Counted from the first letter of the stretch, positions 20,453 through 32,395 are shown. The stretch: 64,000 nucleotides of DNA from Aplectana chamaeleonis (GCA_029168955.1 JAPDOI010000292.1:93501-157500), one strand, 5' to 3'. The notes: generated by a model not told the origin, from the letters alone. Translations and numbers: made by a program.

Positions 20453-22385
20453 TTACCGAAATGTGCCGTCCTGGCAATCTGGCGGTCTCCTTAAATTATG
20501 CGCGAACAAACGAAGACGACCTTTCTTTGCCGCTTGAGTTGGCGTTGGGAGATGTTGGCACCTCTCTCGTGTCAAGCGTTGATGTAAGGCGTCGATTTCG
20601 TTGTAGAGGTCTTCGTTGTGGCACTTCTGCGGCCAGAAATATCCAAGCAAACGTCTAAACAGCTTCCTTTTCGTGCGATCCAACCTTTCCATCTGCTTCT
20701 TCGATGCTGCCCACGTCTCCGATCCGTACATCATGATAGGGCGAGTAGCGGATAGGTAGACGCGCAACTTGACTTCCTTCGCGATGGGGGTAGACCACAA
20801 ACACTCGGTAAGAGAATTGAATGCAGACGTAGCTTTCAAACATCGCTGTTAAGTATCTGCTGCACCATGGTTCTTCAGCAAACAGCCCAAATATGTATGG
20901 TGGAGTCCACCAAGAGTGTCTCATTTACTCATCAATAAGAAGCGGTCGATTGGGAATCAATGAACATGAAACTCATTGCAGCACAACCGCTCTCGCTCAA
21001 TCGCGATCGAGCGTGCTGGTATGGGATCCATGCACATTGATCCCCAGCCGACCGCTTCTTATTGATAAGTGAATGAGACACTCTTGGTGGACTCCACTAT
21101 AGCAAAAAATCATCCACCAGTTCGATACGTTGTCCGTCCACACAAACTCCCGCTGATGGCCTCTGAGAGACCCACATTTGCTTGCATTTGTGGGAACGAA
21201 GTCGAAGTCCCTGCGCCATGCTTCGAAACGAGGTTCACAATCCCTACCAGTTTTGCGTTGTTTTCAGCGAATAAGAAACACTATGTCGTCAGCGTACCCC
21301 AGGTCGACAGGGGAGCGTCCTCATGGTGTTAGTATCACGTCCGCTGGAAACTGTCCTGCAACTCTACGCATGATGTCATCAACAGCGAAGTTGAATAGAA
21401 AAGGTCCCGCTACAACTCCTTGCATTACTCCTTTTTCACCTCAAAAGCTAACGTAAACCCGACAGGTGTACGAATTGCTGCTGTTGTTCCTTTGTTCATG
21501 TCCTCGATTAGTCGAACGTATTATTCCAGGACTTCATCGCTCGCAGAGCGTTTAGCAATCGATTACGATGAGGAGAGTCGAATGCGGCTCCAAAATCCAA
21601 AAAAGCAAGCTGTAATGGCTTCGAATACCACTGCCACGATTCAGTTACTCTTCCCACGACGAACACTTGGTCGATGGTCGATCGTCCAGGTCGGAAACTG
21701 GCTTGCTCCTCTCTGGTTGTTTCCTCACGATGTTCGATGAGCCGCTCGAGAACGATACGTTCCAAAACCCTGTACATGACACGCAGTGGAGAAATCCCCC
21801 TGTCGTTCTTGGGGTCCATGACGGATAAGTTCTTGTGAAGAGGTACGATGATCTCGTGTCTCTACGAATCGGGTATCTTTCGCTGATCCATATGGTACGG
21901 ATAGTGTTTGCCATTTCACGAATCCCAGACGGAGGGAGAGCTTCCAGCATTTCAGCAGTGATGTTGTCATCTCCACCTGCCTTTCCATTCTTTATTTTCC
22001 AGACACAATTCAAAACCTCAGCCTTAGTCGGCGGTTCCTCACTGACATCATAATGTGCTCTCTGAACATGCGGGAGCTCAGGTACTGATGGCGCTGGACG
22101 ATTCAGTAGTGAACTGAAGTAATCCTTTTATAATGGCAGCGTCTCATCGCCAACTGCCACTCCGTTCGCAGTATTCAGTATAGGCGAACATCTCTTCATC
22201 TTGCCGCTGTACTGTCGCTACAGCGAGTAGGCTTGTTTCGAATTCTTCTCATCCCAACCCATCTCCAGCTACACAGCTCTACACGTCCACTCTCGTTCGC
22301 CACCGCACTGAAGCTGCGGACGCAACCTCCTCCTCAGACGCTTTTCCTCCACAAAGTTTCCTGCCGTTCGGAGAGCACTCACCTC
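20453..22385 (-). mobile_element. RTE-type LINE, degenerate, split by a MITE
   Basis: Minus-strand segments read, in protein order: a pre-RT region (KNGKAGGDDNITAEML), fingers (ISPLRVMYRVLERIVL), FRPGRSTIDQVF, LAFLDFGAAFDSPHR, QGVVAGPFLFNFAVDD, catalytic LGYADDIVF, VDGQRIELVDDF, and a C-terminal region with RPIMMYGSETWAA and LLGYFWPQKCHNED. Order and motifs are those of nematode RTE-1-like elements. Several frameshifts and an in-frame stop are present, the endonuclease domain is missing, and a MITE (20898-21103) interrupts the CYLGC motif. Dead. Confidence 0.9.
20898..21103. mobile_element. MITE inserted in the RTE reverse transcriptase
   Basis: About 48-bp inverted repeats (tggagtccaccaagagtgtc left, gacactcttggtggactcca right). 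Outside the element the RTE frame resumes on both sides (DDFCY then LGCLLK), so the empty site can be read off and points to a TA target. Confidence 0.85.
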
Positions 22386-22388
22386 GTT

Positions 22389-22548
22389 GTATGGTTTCCG
22401 TTTTCAATTAAGTCTGACGCATGGACCAGGCGGCTGAACGTGCGGGGTTGGCGGGCTCACTGGAGAATGGGGTTTCAATCCGCGCGGAGTGATCTACCGT
22501 CGCAGCCCAGTCCATTTATCAGACTAAAATTCTTGCACGAACTCTGAG
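22389..22548 (+). repeat. Interspersed repeat R1, copy 2
   Basis: Same order of motifs as copy 1 (gtatggtttccgttttc, gtctgacgcatgg, ggggttggcg, atctaccgtcgcagcc, atcagactaaaatt). It lies between the RTE 5' end and the Ingi-like LINE. Confidence 0.65.
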
Positions 22549-22619
22549 TAGATTATGTTTCCGCTTTTCAGGCTGTACAGCCGGGAGTGACTGTTTAGAA
22601 GCGTCCTGGATGCATTTGA

Positions 22620-25510
22620 AAAAAGAATCCGCGTCGCAAAGTTTTTTCTTTGCCCGTATCTTTGCCTATCGCCGAGCGATTAGGAGCGTCCCATTCCAAT
22701 CGATGCCAATGGCTCTACTCACCCTCCTCTATGTGGGATATGAAAGCACAGATGAGATGTCGTACGTTCGTGCCGTGGCAGTGTGGAGGAAAGAAGACCG
22801 CCTACGTGCAAACCGACGTCAACCCCTCCAAGAAGAGGGTTTTTGTCATGGGAGTGGTGCTGGTCGGTCGCAGCTCTCCTGAGAAATTTATTACAAAGGG
22901 CCGGCGTCGATAGGAATCCAGGTCCAGCGCAGAGGTATCCATGTGCGACCTGCAGCAAGGATGTTACCTGGCATAAAACAAGTGTCCAGTGCTTCGGATG
23001 CCAAAGGTGGGTGCATATCTCCTGTTCGGGCCTCAGTTCTGCGAGGCATCATGACGCATCCTTTCGTTGTGTTCTATGCTCTGCCCCAGCAACTCTGATT
23101 CCTCAATTACCAACCGCCCCCTCTCCATTGTTCACATTAATCTCAACGGCCTTCGCAACAAGTTCTCTGAACTCTCTCTATTCGCACGTTCTTATCACAA
23201 GGATGTTATCATGGTTCAAAAACCAAGCTCTCTCCTTTTACCACTTATTCCCAGCCTAAAATTCCAGGGATACACCGCCTATCACATGCCAAGGTCTGCT
23301 CTTGGGGGCGTAGTTTCTACTTTTGTGCAATCTGCCTTACCTTCTCATCATATCCCTAATACTCCAAAGGACGGTACTCTCGAGTACATTCCTGTCCACT
23401 TCCCCCTCAAAACCCCTTTATCTCTATTTAACGTCTATATATCCCCTGTAACATCTTGCCCCCCCCCGTCTTATAATCCTATACCTCTCCTTAAGCAGTT
23501 GCACGACGGCTCACTCTCCCCTTCAACTGTCTTTTCGGGCGACTTCAATGCTCACACCTTCTGTTCTGCTCTTGATTCTGACGCCAGAGGGAAAGATGTC
23601 GAAGAATAGGCTGAGTAGTGTGACCTGGTTATCCTCAACGATGACCAGCTGACTCGTCTCAATGCCAACGGCCGACCTTCTAGCCCAGATATCTCTCTTG
23701 TGTGATCCAATCTTTCTAATGCTTTCACGTGGTCCACCTCCACTACTCTCTCTCCAGTGATCACATTCCCGTCTTTGTCTATATTGATCTCTCTGACTCT
23801 CTTGCCCCTTACTCTGGTTTTCGTCATCGTACTTATCTAAATTTAGGCCTAGCAGACTGCATTCTACCCCAAGCTTGAAAGACAGCCAATGTGATACCGT
23901 TGCCAAAGCCAGGCAAGTCCCAAAGCACGGCAAAAGGCTTTCGACCAATTAGCCTGTTATCGCCCGTCTCCAAATTAGCTGGAAAGCTGATCGTGACGAA
24001 CCTGGCTGATCAAAATGAGCCACAGCAGCATCAGCATGGGTTTAGGAAACTTCACTCTGCTACTACTGCTCTATTGGAGGTCGTGAGCTTTGCGGTCGAT
24101 GGGTTTAACATGAAGAAGTCCCTGAGAACGGAGGCCGTCGCCCTTGATCTAAGCAAAGCGTTTGACTCTGTTAACTTGGGACTGCTGTCTGAGAAACTGC
24201 TCAAGTCGTCGCTACCATCATGGCAGAAGCGATGGATTGCAGCGTTCACGAAAGGCCGCCGGGCTAAGGTTCTGTTCCAGAATCACGTATCCGATAGCAT
24301 TCCAATAGCAGCCGGTAATCCGCAAGGCGGAGTGTTGTCCCCTGCTCTATTCGGCCTGTATCTTGAGGATATTCCCGAGCCTCCCAATCATGTAAAGATT
24401 ATTATGTATGCCGACGACATCACCATCATGTGCCAGGGCCGTGACCTGCAAGTAGCCGCTAACAAGATCAGCGCCTATCTCGCCGAGTTGAAGCTCTTCC
24501 TCGATAATATGATGCTCACAGTCTCTGCTGCAAAATCCTCTGTTTTAGTGTTCACAACAAACACCAAGGAACACAGTGCCCACCCAGATGTCAAATGGGA
24601 TGGTGACCTGTTGCCAGCAGCAAAATTCCCCAAGCTTCTTGGCCTTATTCTTGATCCGTCACTGAAGCTCCACAAAATGCGGAACAGAAGCAAACCGTCA
24701 TCAGGGCTAGGCTTAATATCTTGAGAGTTCTCGGAGGAATATCATGGAGAAGCAGGCGAGAGACTATATTGAGAACCTACAGAGCAATACTTCAGCCGGC
24801 TCTGGAATATGCGGCACAAGTGTGGCAGCACCTGGTGTCTGACAGCTCCTGGAATAAGCTGCAGCGTGTGCAGAAAACTGCGCTTAAAATTGCTACCGGT
24901 TGTACAAGGAGCTCCCCAATGCAACATCTTGACGCGGAGGCCTGCATATTGCCGGTTAAGGAGCATTGTGAACTCCAGGCGCAGCAGATGTATATTAATG
25001 TTCTGAAACAGCCGAATCATCCGACAAAGAGAGTCATGAAGCCCATTAGAGAGAGGTCTAGGACGCCGCTCGCAGATGATCCTCGTAAAGTTGATGCCCA
25101 GAGATGGGCCGACTCCAACATGGAAAGGCTTCGCCTTCTGCGTAAGGAGCACGCGCAGCTTGTTCGAGGATATCTGGAGAAGGCGGCTGTGAACCCTATC
25201 TCAGGAGCAGTGCCGCCTCGGGTTTCCGAGTCCGAGCCTCAAGTCGGCAGGCGAGCCAGATGTGCTCTTGCTCGCTGCGCTGTGGTAACTCTATTCTGCT
25301 CATGTCTCACGTCAACAAGATCGACAGCAGCCGACCAGGCGCATGCCTGGACTGTGGTGCTCCCGGACACGACACGGCGCACTTGTTCATGTGTTTGAGG
25401 AGACCTACCCCCTTAACTACAATGGACCTTTGGACGAATCCTGTGAAGGCCGATCAGTTCCTCAACCTATGACAGAAAACCACTTTTAGATTGCAGAAGA
25501 AGAAGAAGGC
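22620..25510 (+). mobile_element. Ingi/L1Tc-like LINE, frameshifted relic
   Basis: In order: NPGP-type motif AGVDRNPGP (22900-22926); a PHD-like C4HC3 finger starting RYPCATCSKDVTWHK (22938-23085); AP endonuclease (IVHINLNGLRNKFSE, VFSGDFNAH, later SSDHIPVFV in another frame) to about 23830; reverse transcriptase 23891-24724 (FRPISLLSPVSKL, HGFRKLHSATTALL, GGVLSPALF, MYADDITIM); thumb region 24721-25250; CCHC knuckle CLDCGAPGHDTAHLFMC (about 25340-25395). At least three frameshifts, in-frame stops and a missing EN-RT linker show it is inactive. It ends near (GAA)n at 25495. Ingi clade is my best placement; I-like is an alternative. Confidence 0.85.
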
Positions 25511-26975
25511 ACAGATCGTTGCGGCGATCTAGTCGTTGTGCGGAGTGTGCGAGAGATTCTGAGTCGATGGAGTTAATTATACCCTCTGGAAATCTGAGTC
25601 GAGAACTAATTACAGTCCCGCTAATTGATTTTATCCTAAAGTTGCGCACCCCACTCAAATTGGTTCACACGAAGGGTTAAAGGCACAGAACACCCTAATA
25701 ACTATTTTTCAAATCTTATGCTTATTCTGGAGTGAATCACACGCTGATCACGATGGTATCCCTAAAATCGCAGAATGTCCTCGAAATTCAAACATCCATC
25801 GAGCGGTTATCGGGTTCGAAATTCAAGAAGGTGGAGTGGTCGTGGTGGTGAGCCGAGGGGGTCGCGCCAGGCGTGGTTCCTCATATCTCGCTTGTTTCGA
25901 GGATTTGAGATCTCGCGCTTGACACGTGTTATACAAGAGAGGTCTACTACTACTACACAATCAACTGAAAATCACAAAATTCATAGCTGAGGGTCTTCTG
26001 CGCCTTAAAAGTCACAACCTCGATGGGAGGGCGCCGCACCGATTCCAAATGTGTGGGGGGGGGCACATCTCACGGACCGAGCACACCGCTACCATTTACC
26101 CTGGTTCGATAAGCCAAACATATTTAAGCTCTTGACCCAAGAAGGTTCAACTAAAAAAACCTAACGGAAAGCATGTACATGAATATATGAGAAATACGGT
26201 TATTTCTGATGATAGAGAACGCAATCAAATTCCTAATATGTGCCCCATCTTTAGTCAAGAAAAGCTCTAACATGTTGTCTCCAAGGCAAGTCATCGGCTG
26301 AAAAGGCGGCAACGCTGCACAGAAACAATAGTTCTTAGAGGTTTTGCGCTGATATGTTAATTATCAGATTTCTCAGCTATGAGCCTGGAATTCAAAAAGA
26401 ACGTTCTATTGTATAATAATACGTTTCCAGTCTTCTTGCGATTTTTAGATCCAATTTTTTTTGTATGAAATTTCAATTTATTTATGGAAAATTTCAATTC
26501 CAGAATTTGTAGAGAAAAATTGATCCATTTCGGGACGGAAAAAGTTTCGACATTTTTTGAAAAAAGTTGGTGATCATGATGGATGGACACAGCTCTTTAG
26601 ATGTACACAAAAACGGTCTGCTAGACCTTGACTTAAGGTGATGACAATGAACAGAGGAATGAATGAAATAGATCAGGGAAAACACTCAGAACTTCAAGTA
26701 TTATGTGCATGAGAAAGCTTTGCTCGAAGGTTACTCAGCTAAAATGTACGTGGACGCATACTGGTTCTGATAATGTGATGGAGTGAATGGACGGCTAGGA
26801 GTTCTTTAACAACTGATGGCCTCAAAATGGTGGGTCGAATCAATCAAATTGTTATAAAAGAGTTGGATTCAGAGAGGATATTGCAACAGGAGAGAAGGCA
26901 TTACAGCGACCGCTCGCTGGGCGTTAAAGAGGAAATTGATAGGAGTGAACGCCGGGAGTTTAATCGATACGACGA

Positions 26976-27165
26976 CATAGCCGTAGAGTCGCGGGGGAGT
27001 CGCGGTAGAGTCGCGGAAGCTTCATCCAAGAAGAGGTCGCGGGCGAGTCCCGGAAGAGTCGCGGCAGAGTCGCGGAAGAGTCAAGGATCGCGGGGGAGTC
27101 GCGGGGCAGTCCAGGATCGCGGTAGAGTCCCGGGGCAGTCGCGGAGGAGTCGCGGCAATATTTCT
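26976..27165 (+). repeat. GAGTCGCGG minisatellite, second locus
   Basis: Degenerate repeats of gagtcgcgg separated by gaag, ggga or gcag. It shares its unit with the array at 19828-20050. The 133-residue Arg/Ser-rich frame through it is probably an artefact. Confidence 0.7.
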
Positions 27166-27643
27166 CAGAGGAAGGGTTGCAACTCACGGTGGGCGGACTA
27201 CAATATAAAATTTTACCCCCAAGGTTAGACTGTGCCTTTGAACGCACCGTCCACGAGAAAGAGTTGTCTTTGTTGAGAAACGCAGGCTTTCGGTCCATCT
27301 AAGAAGAGCAAGGACGGAAGTGGGACGAACAACGGCCAGGAAGTGGGTGAAAACCTCGTGGATCGGCCGACCCATTGGATCACCCCGCCCACGTCATATA
27401 TGTAACAGTTGTCCACCATTCGTTTCAGCAAAGAAACAGTTGTCAAATTCCGCGTGTCGCTGAATTTTGTGCATATTGATCTTCAACCAACCGCTTCTGC
27501 TTTGTCTGTAGATGTATACGTTTTGGTGAACCAGACTATACCTGTGAATTTTGAAAATCAGAACCGACGTCTTGATTGTTAATGTCCGCATTTTGAAAAA
27601 AAAACACTAAACTGGTATAATTCAATATTACTATGTAGAGGTT

Positions 27644-27930
27644 TTCGGGGCGAGGGTGGGATAGCGGCAAGAGGCTCCGCTGTCACGCACAAAGTCCAGT
27701 TTTCGATCCTTGCCCAAGGTCAACCAACCTTCTATACCTCCGTGGTCGGTAAATTGGTACCAGACTTGTCTACGAGGATAAAAACACTGAATTGAACATC
27801 GGCTGGCTCCCGCAAGTCACTGTATAGGCCCTATACACATTCAAAAAGCCTCTACGATTCTGAATGGAAGTCGAACGTGTGGCGCATCCCCAGAGGATTG
27901 ATTTACGCCAAGAATTGTATCCTTTATCCT
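27644..27930 (+). mobile_element. tRNA-derived SINE
   Basis: Head resembles a tRNA: A-box-like tagcggcaagagg at 27662 and B-box-like gttttcgatcc at 27699-27709, a tRNA-like spacing of about 37 bp. A 200-bp unrelated body follows (ggtaccagacttgtc, tggcgcatccccagagg), ending in a T-rich tail near 27930. Confidence 0.6.
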
Positions 27931-27934
27931 TTTA

Positions 27935-29405
27935 GAGGTTTTTGTAAACAGTTTTTCTATAACATTTGAGAGTTTTGTAGGGACACTTTACATCATGCAC
28001 TTGCCTACCCAAAAACATCGCAAACTATAATACGGTTTTTATCGTAAATCCTGGCTGTAACTAACGAGCCGCTTTTACGATTTGTACGAAAACAATACCA
28101 ATAAAAGGCCAAAAAAGTTCTAGATGAAAACTGATTGATCGTCACGTACGAATAGCAGATATTATGACCAGTCATAAAATTTATACAATCAAGCGAAAAA
28201 GGAAGACAGAGTCACCTTCTTCGTAAAATGATTTGCAAAAACTGCATCACAGGTGACTATGATGATAACTGAAAGTCACTGGCGAAAAATGTGCTAGCAA
28301 GTAATCATAGCACTATCGATATGCTGACTGCTAACTACATATAAGATCACCAGGCAGCCGCTCCTTGAAATGTGCCGTAGGCTTGGACAACTTCGGAATT
28401 CCGTTGCACCATAACGTTTTCTGTTACCGTCAGCTAATTTTCGAGCCTGGTTATGGGTTTCATTCATTTATATAAAACTTGAAGAACATTTTTGGACCAA
28501 ATCAGTGTTCAAGGTGGCTGAGTTTGTGCTACTTTTCTCGTTACCCTCGTCAACCTTGAAGCATAGGTGACCCTAAAGGATCTATATCCACGTGTACGCA
28601 TATTACCAACTTTTCTCAAAAATCGACAGAATCGATCGATTATCGATTTTCTTGAAATTCAATGAGTAGTACAAAGTTCGATAAAGAAACTTCTTCCGCA
28701 CTTGACCACGCTTTTAGTCGCGAAAATGTAAGGACAATATGGGTGCGCTGAAATTGACAAAGCCCACGTATGAAATTTATCAACTCGCTCTCGCGTTCGT
28801 TAGGTAGAGGGCTTATAGACTTCAGATACGATAGGTTTTCAAGAAGACACCTTTTACTTCAGAATGACCCCCTTGAAGAAGTTCTCTATGTCCGCATGCG
28901 GGAAATAGGACCGATCATAAAAGAATATTTCGTAAAATTGAAGACTCAGCCGTTGTCCACCATTGATTTCAACGTTTTGAGAGAGAAGTTTATAGAAAAG
29001 AAAAAACCACATAACTCGACTAGGCACGCACATGTTTATACGGGATGAGATTTGAAACATTGATACCATATTTGAAAAGCACCCTGTAAATGGGACAGCC
29101 ATTGAAGAGTCCAAAGGAGCAGCGCCTCCTCTGCGTCTCTGACGAGCGCGCAACGTCAGCGAATCATGCACGTGACGCGGAATTCGCAAATCATGCTCAG
29201 GACCCAAATCCAAAAAAAATCCAGAGTCCTTCAATTTCTTATTCCCTCATATGTTTGCGCATACTTCATGAATCCTTTGCGTTGTTTTCGCTCAGAATGC
29301 TCGTGACACTCGCTCTTGATGCAGATACCCTCCTTTACGTAGTAGTGTGTTTCAGGGTAAGGGTAACAGCTTGCTGGGAGGTAATGACTCGATAAAAAAA
29401 CTGTT
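27935..29405. other. Stretch without recognised gene
   Basis: AT-rich. Open frames at 28770-29048 (+) and 28854-29234 (-) overlap and show no family motif. No tRNA or inverted-repeat element identified. Confidence 0.4.
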
Positions 29406-29409
29406 TAAC

Positions 29410-30651
29410 GATATGTGTTGTGGTATTATAGAGCTGTCTCTGAGCTTCATTTAGATATAATCTTCGTACGATGGTGGAAGCTCTGATGATCTCTTTATTG
29501 CGGCGGTAAGCTTTCGGCTATAAAGCCGTCATCAGACCTTGAAATTTTTTTTTCTTCACAATACATAGTTCAACACAAAATACAACATATTATGTAAACA
29601 CGAACCAGGGTTCCCTTGACGGTTGGACTGGCTGCTGAAGCCCCAGGCGCTAAAGGGATGATGTATGATAAACGACCCAGCGAGGAAAATCATGAAGTGC
29701 TCACCCCACTTGATCGAATGCGCGTTACGAATAAGGCTGACTGCGGGTGCCCAGGAGTTGTTGCGATTAGAACTTATTGGATAAGCCTAAGAAGGTCATG
29801 CAGCTCCTCTCTGGCATTGATTTCCGGTTGCAGTCGCCGGATTTCACGCGCTTCCATCACTTTTCGCTCCAAGGGTCGCACCAGATGTCGATGGAGAACC
29901 GACACTTCAAAGGAAGGTGGGCCTTCGTTACAGTGTCTCATGTTGCGGTGCTTAGCGAAACTGCTGTTCGGATAAGCAGCAGGATTCGCCAAGGCTCTTC
30001 TATGCTCATTCAAGCGTAACCTCAGGGGTCTCATCGTTTCACCCACATAATTCTCTCCGCATGCTTGACAGGTGATCAAGTATACCGTCCCACGTAATTC
30101 ACATACTTTCCGAGAGGTGCAGTATCGACACGATCTGTCGTGACATCTGTTTTCGTACACTCTCGAAGACGTGAGGAGATCGCGAAGGGTCGGAGGAAGG
30201 CGGAGAATCAGACGTATTGGAAGCAAAGAGCGTTTGACGGCAATGTTGACCTCTCTTGCTACTTTTTCGTTGACGTAAGGCAGAGATAAGGTAATCCCAT
30301 CTGCGGCTCTGTGGGGAGTCCAAGTTCTCAGGTTAGTTGCAGTATATCCGTTTTGATCAAGAATAGTCCTGATCTTGGCGTCCACTGTTGAATCTGAGAA
30401 GGTCCCGAGCTTCTCTTTCGTTCTGAGAAGGTTGCGGACCACGTTGACCTTCATATACATAGGGTGCGCGCTCCTTGAGTGCAGAAGGATGTTCGAAGAA
30501 GATTCTTTCTTGATATGTTGTATTTTGTGTTGAACTATGTATTGTGAAGAAAAATTTTCAAGGTCTGATGACGGCTTTATAGCCGAAAGCTTACCGCCGC
30601 AATAAAGAGATCATCAGAGCTTCCATCATCGTACGAAGATATGTGTTGTGG
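29410..30651 (-). mobile_element. Penelope-like element, endonuclease-only, with inverted terminal repeats and target duplication
   Basis: The 14-bp direct repeat gatatgtgttgtgg lies at 29410-29423 and 30638-30651. Inside are about 130-bp inverted repeats (29461-29592 and 30514-30637; agctttcggctataaagccg is part of each). About 37 bp extra (29424-29460) sits between the left duplication and the left repeat, like the one-sided tail reported for Penelope-like elements. The only gene is a GIY-YIG open frame on the minus strand; no reverse transcriptase is present. Confidence 0.85.
29774..30460 (-). CDS. GIY-YIG endonuclease of Penelope-like type
   Basis: 228 residues from the first Met; the frame stays open another 120 nt or so into the right terminal repeat. 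Residues 60-100 match the linker that follows reverse transcriptase in Penelope-like elements (LSLPYVNEKVAREV, LPPTLRDLLTSSR). A Cys cluster C106, C111, C114, C120 precedes the GIY-YIG domain: GTVYLIT at 124-130, ENYVGET at 136-142, RLRLNEH around 147-153, and a C-terminal block EAREIRRLQPEIN (203-215) that should hold the metal-binding Glu. No stop or frameshift, so the nuclease could be intact. It would nick DNA for target-primed insertion; with no reverse transcriptase here it would need a partner. Confidence 0.88.
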   Translation of the reverse strand: MYMKVNVVRNLLRTKEKLGTFSDSTVDAKIRTILDQNGYTATNLRTWTPHRAADGITLSLPYVNEKVAREVNIAVKRSLLPIRLILRLPPTLRDLLTSSRVYENRCHDRSCRYCTSRKVCELRGTVYLITCQACGENYVGETMRPLRLRLNEHRRALANPAAYPNSSFAKHRNMRHCNEGPPSFEVSVLHRHLVRPLERKVMEAREIRRLQPEINAREELHDLLRLIQ

Positions 30652-30879
30652 CTAATTGGCAGTCTAAATTGACTGCATTTAGTGTACTATAGAGAGCAAA
30701 AGGTAATAGAAAAATAAATGAATACGTTGAAAATCAATTATTTCAGTTTTTCGGCTACGGTAAGGCAGATGCTGAGTCGCGCACGTGAGTTGCGTACGTT
30801 GCACACTCGTTAGAGACCCAGAGGTACAGAAAGAGCCCCAAAAGAGCCCACAGTTGCCATTCTGAGCGCAAGGCAAACC

Positions 30880-31225
30880 CCAAAAGCGCTACGCCCGCCC
30901 TCCGACGTGAACAAATGAAAACTCGAGTTCGTGAGATAAGCGATGGTTTCCGATAAATAGATCCGTTCTTCCCTTCGCTCTCAACTTCTCTCGTTACTCA
31001 GGTCAGGTCGAATACATTGGCTGCAAAAGACGGAAGATACAAGCCTCGGACAACTCGTCCACCATGCTTTCCTAGCTCAGTTATTGAGGGACCGTAACTC
31101 CGTTTCCAGAAGCTCTTGTACGATTCCAGAGACATCATTGGAATCAGCATAGGACCGTTTTCAAGATAGGCTAAAAACAGAAAAACTATTCTCATCGTAA
31201 ACACTGCCTTTGAAGTGTTCGGGTT
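30880..31225 (-). mobile_element. TTAAAGGCAGTG-family MITE, partial
   Basis: Right end ctcatcgtaaacactgcctt is the family terminus. The interior (gggaccgtaactccgtttcc, attggaatcagcatagg) matches the full copy at 42543-43038 in reverse orientation. No left terminus found. Confidence 0.6.
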
Positions 31226-32279
31226 TCTAAATATCGTTCGCGCAGTCATATACAATGACTAAATCAATTTTCTCGGTCGATTTTCTTATGCACCCTACAC
31301 TCGACAACGAATTTTGTGGTCCGACGTTAGCTCCACGTTAGCAACACTATAGAGCGAAATTCCCGTGATGCACGTTGCACGCGCTAGCAGTTCCATCCTC
31401 TCCACCGTACCTCGCTATCTCTTCCCTTTTCTTCTCCTAGATCCACCTTGGACGTAGAGAAATTCGCCTAGAAATGTGGTATATTCGGACCTTTATGAAT
31501 TCATCGATGGCTGAAATACGAAAAACCGCCGCAAGCTTCTCATGTTTTTCATTTTTCAAACACCTTATAGTTTTTTCTATGGCTTGATTTTCAGGTTTCT
31601 GATTCATAAACTCTTTCTCAATATGTACTGCACCAAAGCTGGTCCATGTTTTGGTCGAATCCGCTCAGTCATCAAAACCGATTCCGCCCAAGCTCAGAGA
31701 ATACAGAAATGTACGTCAAATTGGTAAACAGAGCCTATAATAGCCTCTTAAAGCGAAAAGTTTTGGAGTAATTATGGTGGATTTGTGAGCTTAATGGCCC
31801 CCGTTCGTGTCTCATGTGTTAACTGTTTCCCTGGCAGGGGGGGGGATGGGGTTGGAAGACCCCGGTGCTGCCTCTATCTGGCGAAGAGCTACATACATGG
31901 TAAGCGTCAAAAAGAAAAAGTTTGCATTGGCGGACCATTCGAGCCAGTTCATCCCACCGATAGGGCATCTTCTACGGTGATAGACGCGTCTGATTATTGA
32001 AATCGATAGCTCTGAATAACATGGGTAGGTAACTTTGCTTTTCTTGTGAACACCCTGGAGTATGAACAGGGTGATGCCGCCAAAAGCTACACTTCATGAC
32101 ATGACGCTCGCACGCAAACCGCTCTTGTGACAGCATCTGTTATGACGCGGATACTTGTCCGACACAATGAGTGCCAGTAGGCGAAACCTTTCGCTGCAGC
32201 CACAACGGTGTTCAAAAATGGCATCGAATTTCGAAAACGTTCATGAACGCGTGTTGAGTCAACTATCCTCTGGTTTCGA

Positions 32280-32395
32280 GCCAAATTTACTCTGTTCCCT
32301 CGCGCGCTTGTGCGGAGCGAGGATAGAGACAGCGAGGTGTGGGGAAAAGAGTCGCAGCGTACACGCGCGGACGCACGCGATGAACATAAATCAAT
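32280..32395 (+). repeat. Dispersed repeat shared with 63395-63530
   Basis: cgcgcgcttgtgcggagcg, gatagagacagcgaggtgtg and gcgtacacgcgcggacg match the reverse complement of 63395-63530. Non-coding. Confidence 0.5.

Noticed and set aside
26827..27228. Arg/Ser/Gly-rich 133-residue frame resembling an SR protein
   Set aside because: Produced by the GAGTCGCGG minisatellite.
31785..32000. Small frame with VCIGGPFEPVHPTD, considered as a CRIB-like motif
   Set aside because: Only loosely similar; spacing and conserved His do not fit, and no flanking exon was found.
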